64,000 bases of DNA from contig NC_064435.1 in assembly GCF_023343835.1 (NCBI RefSeq), positions 41,440,603 to 41,504,602 on the forward strand. Reading direction: 5' to 3'. The notes under the pieces were generated by a model. That model did not search any database and was not told where the DNA came from. It was given only the letters and a program-made list of their open reading frames with translations. The position numbers and the translations under genes were made by a program. Below, piece by piece: positions 36,701 through 48,700 of the stretch (position 1 is its first letter; each line of letters opens with the position of its first letter). The stretch is from Lagopus muta (lineage: Eukaryota; Chordata; Aves; Galliformes; Phasianidae).

Positions 36701-39700
36701 TCTGAGAGGAGCCTTTAAGCCCTAACTGCTATCCTTAACCATCTGATGGCATTTAAGAGTCAGCAGTGCTCACTCTAACAATAGACCTGCACGTCTGCTT
36801 CATCAATACTTGGCCAAGAGCATGCCTGCAGTTTTGTGCTTTTACTGTTCTGTACACAACAGGAGTTCAACTGCTGAGCTGTCACTTTTCTGAGCACAGC
36901 TGGGCTTTAGCTAGCTAGTACCTTTTATAGTGGGAAGAAATCCAAACAAGAAGCACAAGAGTGGAGTTTTTCAGATGTGTTTCCTGGAGTTTCTCGGAGA
37001 AAAAGAAAAAAAAGAAGAGCCCACATATAACCTCAGGATGAACTCCACTCCAAGCACATCCTCAGTGGAAGCTGCGGTATCACCAGGTGACATTCACTCC
37101 CCCAAAAAGCAATTTTTATCAGGTGCCAGAACACAGAAAGATATACATAAAAACCACAGTGATACCGGTGTTTAGATTAGAAGCTTTATGAAAACCTCCC
37201 AAGAGAGAGCTTTACATATGTCCCTGGGAACTGTCTTGCACACAGTGAACACCTGTAGGAAGGTCAGCACTTGGGCTGCTGAAAAGTGCCCTCGGAGGCC
37301 TTCCTTGTGAAGCTGAGAAACTTCTGCAGAGTGTTCTGTGGGAATTCTGCTACCCAGTGAATTGGAACATGTAATTTTTGCAGGCAGTGAATGCAATTCC
37401 ATCCTGAAGCTCCAGTCCTTATGCCCCCTAACACACACCTAGCTGAGCATCAAACAAAATAAAAAAGGCTGTTCTCTGTTTCCAGAGCCTTCTGGACAGA
37501 AATACCTTTGTTTTCCTGCCTTCTGGACAGAAATACCTTTGTTTTTTTCCCCCTCTTATGGCATGAAAGTAGCCAGACCTTTCTAAAGTTATGTGCCTGT
37601 GTGCTCAGCTGGAACTAATTACTTCTGCTCTCAGCAAAGCTTTTGTGGATGACACTCCAAAAGCCCCACTGGGATTTAACCACAACTGTCCCATAGCATT
37701 ATCTGGCTAACAAGGGTCTCTTCAAAGGGCACCACTGGGGTGAGACCCATCATTTATTTTCACCCCTCCAGGATGCCCCAAATACCAGGCATTCCCTGTC
37801 ACTGCCTTATCGGGTTGAGAGCCATATAAAATATTTACAATAAGCATTTTAAAACAGTCAGTTTGCTACATGCAGTCTAGTACCAAAAATGATGCCAAAA
37901 GATGTTACAGACTTTATACAAAGATTTTAATTGACAGATAAACGTCAGTAGTTTAAGGAGCAGCATTACTAATTGATTATGGTTTCTGTCTCACATTGCA
38001 ATTACATGACCTATGATAGGGTGCATGAAGCTTTTTCATACTCAAGACACACACACTAGCTCTCTGTGGAATAGATTTTATAACGTGCAATAAAATCTGA
38101 GCTCAGGCTGCAATCTTCTCCTCACTGGAAACATCCATGTAACTGTTTTCCTTTACTTGACTGTTTATTTCCAGGCAACTTACAGGAAATGTCTTTCAAC
38201 CTATTAAATTCGTTCAGAATTGAATAGGCAAAGTGTTATCAGTCATATCAGCTTCATTCCTTAGGGTGCCATGTTGGAAAAACTACTCCTAGGTGCACAG
38301 AAAGGTTCCTGCTCCTCCTCAGTATCAATTGCCGTTGCAGAGCAATGCTTTGTGGTTGAAAGATTGCCAGAGCATAGAGTGGATATGCTGTGCTTCATTG
38401 GTGTGTGGCACACGGTGCCGGCAGTTCCGCCCTCCAAACCCAGGGGCACATTTGAGTCTGATCTATCTGGTGAGCAGCAGTGCCCACATCTGGCTCGTGA
38501 AGCTTGTGGCAAAGCTGGTGCAAATTTTCCAAGTACAGGTTTGAACATGAAATGTTCAGTGGAGTACTAACAGCTGTCGTAGATCGGAAACTTGAACTTT
38601 CTCTTAGAGCTGGAGCCAAAGGATTCAGAATTTTTTCCTACGATGTGAACTGGATTGGGTCCTGTACTCTGCAAGGAGTGTGTGCCTTGAGGTTGCTCAT
38701 TTCTCTGAGCTACTTAAGTACATGAAATAGGGAATAAGTGCATAAAATAAAACACATTAGCAGCAAAAAAAACTAATGATCAGACCAAGCTGCATTTAAA
38801 ACATGCCAAGTATTTCAATTCTGTAATATCGAGAAAGCACAGTTATTCATCTAAAGCAGTTCTTAAACGATGTCCTATACTGTATGGATTGAAGGAGGAC
38901 AGAGAAGTCATACAGCTGGCAATTATACAACAGCCTGTTCCTTTTTCCATGTAACAAGATTTTAGAAGGCCATGGTCAAACAGCCATCATCTGAAATGCA
39001 CATTTCTTTAGTTGAGTTTTTTTGGTGCAAGTCAGCGTTACAGTTAAAACATACCTGATATTTTATTCATTTGAATATATCTCCTGCAGGCCAACCCTTC
39101 ACAGGACATTTATTCCCGTAAATCCATTCAGTAGATCTGCATCACAGCAGGCAGGCAGGTTTCTTCTGGCTGGAGCAATCTGGACACAGCCCTCTACTTC
39201 TTCTCTGGGGCACAGTTGCAAGTGAGGCAGCTTGCTTTCCCATGGAAAGCCGGTGATGTTGGGAGCCTTCATAGCAATGCAAGGCACTGATCACAAAGAC
39301 AACTTAAATGCACTTCTGATGGTGGAAGGAATTTTTCTTTCTTACATACATTAATTGTGTATTTTTTTCTGCTTCATGCCAATAAGTCATTCTCCACTGA
39401 TTTTCTATAGTTCCCATTGCAAAGTAGCTGATTTTTCTGCCTCACTGTTGGACAATTAAGTGATTAAACGCTCAGTGAAATGTTTTCTAAATGCTATCAC
39501 TCCTACAGGCCCTTGTCTAAAAAGTGTAGTTAACATGAGTTTGCTTCTGCTGCTCTGTCACCAATTTACCATCTATTAAGGCATTGCTGTGACAGATTGT
39601 ACAAGGCTTTATAAGAAAAGGGTGTGAAATACTCATTTGTCACTCCAGGTCTACATAAAACACACTGAAGTTCGTGTATAGAATAACCCATCCAAAATAG

Positions 39701-42700
39701 CCACAATAACCCAGAAAACAAGAGCTCTGAGTGTTGCTGGCAGAATTACACCCTGAAACTCTGGGGTGAACCGTGAACCTCCAATCAGTGGTGTTGATCA
39801 AGATTCCATGATGGTGACTGTGACAATGATGTGGTTTCATTTCACAGGCAGTGAGAGCCCCAAAAGGGAAGTCACACAAGGGAACTCACCTGGCAGGGAC
39901 CATCTGGTGGCCAGCCTTGAGTTTTCGACTAAGGGCACTCACTGCTCCTCAGGTGCTTGATTCTTGCTGTATGCTGAAAAAGAAACTTGAACATCCATGC
40001 TTTTAAACAAGACTACATCAAAGCAGCAACTGCATCCATAACCTAATTTCTCAGCCTATACTAAAGCCCTCCAAATGCTAATTGTTACCTTGCAGCCCAG
40101 TTCAAAGAGATTAATGCACTGTGTTCTTAGACTTTGAAAATAAGCTATAAAATCAGAAAGCATGACAAATGCATCCCTTTACTGCTTTATACTCAGTGTC
40201 TTAGATTCTAAACATCGCAAACTTACATCAGCTTTTTGCATGAATGCAGTACTCATGTTTACACAGTACTCTTAATCATGTCAAATCCTTTGAGAGTGTG
40301 TAGGTGTGTCCAGGTTTATTTTTCATCTGTCCTTAAATTACTTAATACAAAATTCTGAATTTACGGGTGCAATTCAGTCTGAAAATTATAAGTTTAAGAG
40401 TTTTCTTCACTTACTCAGTGGTTATAAGATTGCAATTTTATGTAACACTAAAATGCAATTTTATAGTAGACTGGACAACTGAACATGCAGTAATCTGTGT
40501 GCACAACCAGTCATGAGTTCTCTTCCCAGGAAATGCATGGGAAAGCCACACAGTTCCACAGAAGCTGCTGTTCCTGCTGGAAATGCTCCTGAATGTTCAC
40601 CTTTCAATGAAGCCAGCTTTCAGGCACTGCTCAGCATGCTGAGATATGTTTTATAGATCTGGCTGTTCTAAATGTGGAAGACGTTTGGAAAAAAATCATG
40701 GAAAAAAAATTGAAGAATTTTTCAAGCTTACATTGAGGCCTCAATATTTTCAATCTTCCTTCTTTTTTTTTTTTCTAGTGGAAAAGGAAGTACTTGCTAT
40801 CCCATTCTTTTGAAACAAGCATAGTCTATGATGAAGAATAAGCTAATGAAGAATAAGGGAGGAGGGTGATGATATTTAAATCGTAGATGCAACATCAGCA
40901 GTTGAAGTGTTGGTTTTTACTCAGGAGAGCTTCTGCAGTATGCAAAGGAAAAGGTCTGTGCAGGGCTCTCCACAATTGCTCCAGGAACTCTGTTCTGGGG
41001 GAGGACAGGGAATGGTAGGTACCCACCTGAAGACTTTGTGATGAAATAGGTGCAGAGAAAATAAACAGCTGAGATACCTCTTCCTTTGAAGCAGTGTATT
41101 TCATTAAAAATAGTATCCTAGGCGTTCTGGCTGCCTACTTAGAGTTATTTTATTTAGCATTGCTTAAAATCTCTGCAGTCGGGTGAATTCAGGAACCTGG
41201 TTACCTGAGGCAGGCTAGGTCTTTTCGCTGGTTACTGTAAGAGCATTTTGTAGAGCTGACAGCAGTGCCAGCTGCCAGTTTCTGGACTCATCCTCCCTTT
41301 CACTACAACAAGCAAGTCACCCAAGTGGCTGCACTGTGCCATGGTGAGATAAGCCTTGCAGTCTTCGTGCCATCAGGAGGTTTTGGGGAATGCTTTAAGA
41401 CGCCTTTGTGTAAGTGAACTTAAATACATCACTGCCAGTCTGCCATTACTGCCAGGTTAACAGTGGACAAATGTATTGCATTGTCCATCTCTTGCTGTTT
41501 GTTTGTTTGTTTGTTTTCTGTTTTTGTTTTTTATTCACTCAGAAGTGTAACACAACTAACACCTTAGCAGTATTGGAATGGAATTTGAAAGAAGCAAATG
41601 AAATCTGAAGTTGTCACTAGAACTGATGGGAATTATCTTTTTGCCCTTTGCACACTTATATAAGAATGTGTGTGCTTGAGTACATAACTGTCTGCATGCT
41701 TATAGATATATAAATCTCTATACGCATCCTTGCTCACGTTTGGAATACAAGATATGCCTTTATTTCTGACATATCTGTAATCCTGAATTCATTGGTATTG
41801 GGTTTTGGGTTATTTTTTTGGTAGTTGTTGTTTTTTAATATGGACAAGATAATTCCTGATAAAGAGCTTTGCAAATGCTTATTTCTCTGAAAAGTGAGAC
41901 GAGATATTGAAAGGCTCAGGACTGAGCATGGGATTGTGCCTAAATCCCAGGATTTGGGCTTGATGCCCAGCGTGACACAAGAATTCCCTGTGTGTATCTG
42001 TGCCACCCATCTGTGCTTTGCATTTCTGCCCTCAGAGCAGAGCTGTTTTCTTACCTTTGGGATTCAGGATTTAAATTAGCTGGGGAAGATATTGAAGGTA
42101 AAACTGAAAAAATACAACAGCAGTGATATTTTTAACAAGCATCTGGGGGTTGGACTTGACAATCTCTAGAGGTCCCTTCCAAACCCTGCCATTCTGTGAA
42201 TCCATGAATTGTCTGTAGCCTTAAAAACTTCTAACGCACTAAGCTTGACTTTGTTACGATTTTAAAATAAAATAGGCTATTTAAAAAAAGAAAAAAGAAG
42301 AAAGCACCAAGGCCATCCCTTGGGCATTGCAGAGCTGGACCAGCGCCTGAGGGACAGCATGGTGGTGGCTTTCCAGGCTGCACCTTTTGTTCCCTGGACC
42401 AGCAGGGAATGGCAGCAATGCGGAAGCAGTAATTTAGCTCCCAGGCACAAAGGGCTTCTTAATGCCAATTAAAAGACAGACTTAATGAGTACCAAAAGCA
42501 GCCCCCTAGCCAGGCCTCCTTAGCTAAAAGACGATGGGGGAGAGCAACGTGTTGTAGGAAATGATGGAATTTTGAAAATCCTGTAAGAAAGAGGGGAACA
42601 CCCTTTGCCTTCCCTACTGCATCCTCTGCACTCAGTTTGTTAAAGGAAAGGTGTCTAAAAATACAGAGGAGTGACTGCTGTAACTGTCCCAGTCCAAAAG

Positions 42701-45700
42701 CGACTTTCAGCTATAGCTTGGGGATTGTTTGTGGTCAGCATGTTATTTCTAACTAAAATGGCACTTCATAAAAATAACAAATTGCTGGCAACCATTGGGC
42801 TTTGAATTCTATTTCTAGTTGCAGTCTCTATTTCTGTTCCTCTTGGTTGCTTTTCTCCTAACAAATCAAACTTCAGGATTGCAGCAGGAAATTTAGATTT
42901 AACCTCAAGAGTCAATGTTTTGTCTCATGTCTGCTCTAATGTGATGCAGATGTTGGAACTGCTGTATGTTACTCAAGCTTTTATTGAACCAGCCCTCCCT
43001 GCCTAATAGAAAACATAGATAACTGCAGTGCACATGAAGCACAGATCATTCTGAAGGCACTAAGCTTGCAAATTTTGTAAATACATTTACAAAATACTTG
43101 AGCTGTAACTTCAGTTGCACAGCCTTCAGTTGTGTGATACAGAGATTCCTCCATGGCAAAGAAGCAGAGCTCTTATCTGTTTTAAGAAGCAACAAGAAGT
43201 AAACACATGAAAATGCAATACCTGAAATGACTTGCAGGCTGGATATTCTTTTTCCAATTCTCTGTTTCTTCTCCTTTAAAAGATAATTGAGAAGACTGCA
43301 GAAATAGAATATCTATTGTATCCCTTTTTATTTGTTTTCCAGCAATCCTGGAATCCCTACTATCCCTGCACTTTAAGTTTTCCTTCTCCTGCGTTGCCAC
43401 TCTGGCCATGCTAAGACTTAGGTATGTCTTTGATGAGGGCTGAATGCTAAACACTGACATTTCTTGAGAGTCCACTATTCTGCACTGACTCTGGTGCTAA
43501 GTAATTCGGAATGGTTCTTGTGCTTGTTCCTGCTGCCTTGTAATTTGTAATATTTCTAATAATGAGATGAAAGTGTGTTGTACTGACTGCGCGTGTGAAA
43601 TTTTAAGGGCAAAGCAAAAAGTTTACAAAATCTGTGTTATTCTTCCCCCTACAAAATATTAATTACACATGCTTTTAGTGCTCCCTTGGTGATCCTCAAG
43701 TATTATATTCTAGAAGCCAGGCAGAAATATATATGCTGCTGAGAGCCATACCGACCAGGCAGAGGTACTTGATACAGGAAAACCAAAACCAAAGAGCTCT
43801 GTGAGAAAATGGATATCACGGAGTAAAGAAGGTCATACATGCTCACCTAGTTGGGCTGACTACTGCTGCTGCTTTTTAAAGGCACTTGAATGCTCACTTC
43901 TTGCTGGAGTCCTTCTCTGCCCCTTGGACGAATGCATTCTGTGTGGGGGTGTTGCACAGGGCACCACGCTGGTCCTCAGCCAGCTCCTGGGTCCTCGGCA
44001 GCAGCGAGGCACAGAGACACAGAGTTAACAAAGGCAAATTCCTTGTCCTTTATTGGTTAAAGCTGAGCTCCAGAAAGGTCACAGCTGTATTTAAAAAACA
44101 AAACAAAACAAAACAACAACTCATCAAAATGATGGCTATATCATGAAAATTAATTCCCTTACGCCATTGTCTCAGCAAAGCCTCACATTAATTGAACCTC
44201 AGCATATTGGACCATAAACCTATTATTTCCCCACTGATGTGGTCAGCGCTGTTGAAGATTAATTATCCTTATATATTCCATTGGAAAGCTTCTGGTGTCA
44301 GATTTGTCTCTCTCTCTACATGAACAGAGAGCAGCTCACGCAAAATGGGGCCGTGATCTTTCTTAGATCCCGCAGAGGAACCTGCACTGCACACAATTGA
44401 TTGTACTGACTTGTGGCATCACGTTTTAAAAGTCTTGCAGCTTTTGTCACTCACTGCACAAGAAAATCTGTATCAGCAACTACTTCTAGCAGCTAACACT
44501 TGGAAAAATAAGGAAGGTTTGTTATTGCCTAAAGCCTCTGAATTTCATTTGCGTCCTGTGATGAATACTAGAATACCAAGTCATTTCTACAATGGCTCAT
44601 TGGCTCTCTTGTCGTATGAGAGACTGTGGGATTGTCAAGCTGGTATGACTGTAAATCAGTACATATCAATCTCTCTTTTCTTCCAGGCTTCAGTTTACTT
44701 CTTTCATTTCCACAGACACTATACAACATCCACAGGTAAGTGAATTAACATTAAATAAGTTCTACCCCCCAACCCCCATTTAATTGTGTATTTAATGGTT
44801 TTGTTACATGAGAAATACATGTAGACTTTCAGCCAGCTGTCCTAAGATGGTACAGCAGCTTTTTTTTTCAGTCCAGCTTTCAGCATCTGACTGGCTTCTT
44901 TCCTATGTCCGTAGCCTCTCTAGTTTCCCTTTCACTTGCAGCTCCTCAGGCAGTCTCACACTGTTCCTGGATGGCAAAACAATGAATGCCCTCTGGATAT
45001 AAACAGTGTGTTTTATTTGCAGCCAAATGTGATTCCTGACTTTTACCCGCTTTAAGCAAAATTATGTAGCTGATCATCTCCACTCCATAAAGAGTTTATT
45101 GTCTTTCAGATCCTCCTGTAAAACTCCTCTCTGTATGAAGGCTGCAGATAATTGCCATCAGATATGGGCTAGGCAGGTGGCAAGCTGTGATTACATCTAA
45201 GAGTTGGCTTGCTGCACCTAGTGATTTCATACACAGCTCGCTTATACTCCAGTGGCCTATTTTTATTAATGCTGTCTGCCTTCCTCTAGTATTTGCTAGC
45301 TCATTTCCCTCACCTGTCACATCGGGTCTCTCAGAACCCACATTTCCTGGAGGAGGGGCTGTCACTCCCTATCTTAAGGAATTAGTGGCAATGAGTGTTA
45401 GTGTGTTGATTTTGGAGAGACTCTAAGACAGCAGTGCAGAGCTCCTAAGAGGCCCTCACCTCATCGCAGTCTGCCCCCAGTGAGGAGTTGCGGGCATGAG
45501 GGGCATCAGGGAGGGCGAGGAGGAGGAGGGCAGCACTATGTTCTTTCCACTCATTTCGGGACTTTTGCTTAGTATTTGCCTCCTCATGTCATCATCTGAC
45601 ATAGGCCTTTTGGCAAGTTTTATCATCCCTCTAAGCAGAAGAGCACCCAATTCTAAACATCCAGCTGGAGTTGCTTGAAGGATGCACACACAAGCTATGT

Positions 45701-48700
45701 GCTGGTGAGAAATTTGTGTTTTCCAGTAATGCTCTTTCTCTCCATCCTGCTGTCTGTTCTCAGTCATTATTTTATCAGAAGACTATTCTTTTTAGGACTG
45801 AAGAAAGTATTTATTGGCTTTTTGTCTAGCTGCTTTTATAAACACAGATAGTCAGAGATTTTAAACAGGACACTTCCCAGTACACTTCAAACACAGAATC
45901 GCTCATGTGAAAACTGTGTATGAAGAAATAGTTTAATGATAGTGAATTTTAGTACATTAAAGCTCCTACTGCTTTTATAACCTCTCAGCGTGTTCTGCCT
46001 GAGTGAGAATGCAAGCCAGATGCAAAAGGTACTGATGTTACATTTACCATTTTCCCATCTGACAGAAAATACAGTCCTTCGCTACCTTTATTTAGTACTG
46101 TTTCTAAAAAGCATCTTAAAACATCCAAGAAGAAAAACAAACAAATAATGCCTCACAGATTTTCCATTACTTTAGTTAGCAAAAGAAAAAAAAAAAAAGT
46201 ACCCCCTACCTTTTGCCATTGCTGTGGGATTGTCCAGCATGTCTCCTCTCAATCCAAGTAACAGCAATACCTGCCAGCCACGTGCTCAGCTGTGTTGTCT
46301 CTGTATTGGCTGAAGTCATTTCCTGTCTTATATTAGAAGGTTAATCATCTAAAAATACACGCTTTGAGTTCACAGTAAGTTTGCATGCTGTGCATTTGGT
46401 GACACTGGAGCTACTACAGCTCACTGTGTGCAAGCCAAGGGGTCCACTGCCAGACAGTGATGAGAGAGGGGAGCTGACCAGAAGCTGTGTGAATAAAACA
46501 GTGCAATTATAGTCCATAAATATGTTCCTTTTATATCCTACCCTTTCTCTTTAAAAGCTTAGGTATACCTAACAGGTTTGTACAATTAGCTGTGTTGCAA
46601 GATGAATTCTTGGGCTGAGTTCAGGCTGGAGTTACTGTGCGGAAATGGAACGGATACATTTTCTTACTCCATAAAATCATTGTATTTATTTGCAGAGCAC
46701 ATTTAAGGAAAACACTGAAGAATGATTCTTTGTATGAAGGACTCCTACCTCTTGTGTCACCTCTGTTGCTCTTCATGCTTCTTACAGTCTGGGTGGTTTT
46801 ATCTCCAGGCAACATATTAGCAAAGCAGCCAAGATTGTTTTTATGGATGGTTGGGGTTGCTTTCTCAAATGTTATTGTAAGTATGTTTGTGGTGATGGTA
46901 TTATTTAGAGACAGCTTTGTGTCAGCAAGACTTCTATTTTTATGTGAATAAACAGAAGGAGCAGAAACTGTAGTTAAAATTCAGCAGAATCGCCCACACT
47001 ACTCCTCTTCCTCTGTGCTACGCTCCTTCTTACAAAAACACATCCCAGCAGTTGGCTGGGCTGGGGAGCTCACAGTGCTGCAGCATTTATTTCACCGCAG
47101 AAGAACATTTTGATGAAGGCTCTTCCCCTGCCCTTCGCCTCAGGGTTTTATGAACAACCCAGAGAGGCTTTAGTTCCAGAAACGTAGCAGCTATGCACTG
47201 GCACATCCAGAATCAAAGTACAGTAAAGCTGAATGCAGGCTCAGATTTACCAGCAAGAGTAGGGGGTTGTCTGCAGCCTTTCCCTGCTGTTCTGCCTGTT
47301 AGCGTGTGCCACACACAGGTCAGATGGTCCTGCATCTCCTCTTCACTGCTCAGAATAAGGCCGTGCTGCAGACAGCAGCTTTTAGGGAAAGACACGAAGT
47401 GATGCAGGAGCACAGGGATGGCTCTGCACCCAAGGACTTCCTTCCTCGAGCCACATCAACACTGTTTCCAGTTTCCCCCTTTTAGTGACCATGAGGCAAC
47501 ATAAACCATGAATGTGACCAGGAGCACCTCCGCTATGAAGACAGGCTGAGGGAGCTGGGCTTGTTCAGCCTGGAGAAGAGAAGGCTGCAGGGTGACCTCA
47601 CTGCAGCCTTCCAGTACCTAAAGGGAGCCCACAGTCAGGAGGGGAATCAACTCTTTGAAAGGGTTGATAACTGCAGGACAAGGGGAAATGGTTTTAAGTT
47701 GAGGGAGGGGAGATTTAGGTTGGATATCAGAGAGAAGCCCTTTACAGAGAGAGTGGTGAGGTGCTGGAACAGGCTGCCCAGAGAGGCTGTGGATGCCCTG
47801 TTCCTGGAGGTGTTCAATGCCACATTGGATGTGGCCCTGGGCAGCCTGGTCTGGTATTACATGGGGAGGTTGGTGGCCCTTCATGTGGTGGGGGGTTGGA
47901 GATTCATGATCCTTGAGGCCGTTCTGTGATTCTGTGATAAACCATAGCAAAGTAATAGCATGGGCAGGCAGGCACAGTCAGTAGTGGGGCCATGGTAGGA
48001 AACACAGGGCTGAAGCCTCATGCTTCTCTTCCTTCCTGGAGAGCAGTAGCCAAGAGAAAGGTATTTCTCTAGCTAGCATTAAAATATCCTAAAGCATTGC
48101 ACTGGTTGACTTGTTAGGAAGGCAATCTGCAATAGCATGTCTGAGCAACACTGCATTCCATTTAAAATAGTGGAAGTCTCAAAGTGCCTTGTGTTGGGAG
48201 AGAGAGCTTTGAGAATACAGGAATTTTCAAAAGGAAAGCAGCACTCTTTTAGGAACTGTATCAAGGCATGGGAAAAAATCTTAACTGTGCTCCTTGATAA
48301 ATGCCTTTTACAAATGTGCATTCCTGAAGGTCACAGACAACTCCATTGCAAGGAATCAGTCCCATAGAAGTCACAGAATCACAGAATCACAAGGGTTGGA
48401 AGCAGTAGCTTTACCATAGACTGCCGTTTACAAGGCACTGAGTGCAGCGCGCTGAATGCGAGGCCTTGTTTTCCTTGAACCAAGGCATCTGCTGCGGTAC
48501 GAGAGGAATTAAAAATGTATGCATGTTAGTTGAAACGTATAACATTTAAAAAGCGGGCATAAAAAATGTATGTGTATTAGTTGTAATCTTTAACATTTAA
48601 AAGCGAAAGCTGGGCCCCCGTTTCCTCTCACCTCCCCCGGCCCCTCGCTCCCTGCAGCAGGGACGGTTGTCATGGCAACGCGCATCTTCCTCCAGCCTGA

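Larger units (their letters stand above)
34703..44686 (+). other. EPT1-like intron 6 (10.0 kb)
   Basis: GTAAGT...CTTTTCTTCCAG, phase 1. It contains a 31-bp tandem duplication (37487-37548), a small CR1 piece near 42135, a (TTTG)n run near 41500 and an (AAAAC)n run near 44095. A stretch at 38265-38570 is open in several frames but shows no recognisable protein. No additional exon is supported. Confidence 0.85.

Noticed and set aside
47561-47929. 122-codon plus-strand frame
   Set aside because: Entirely inside a CR1 3' fragment and not in the ORF2 frame; repeat-derived, not a gene.
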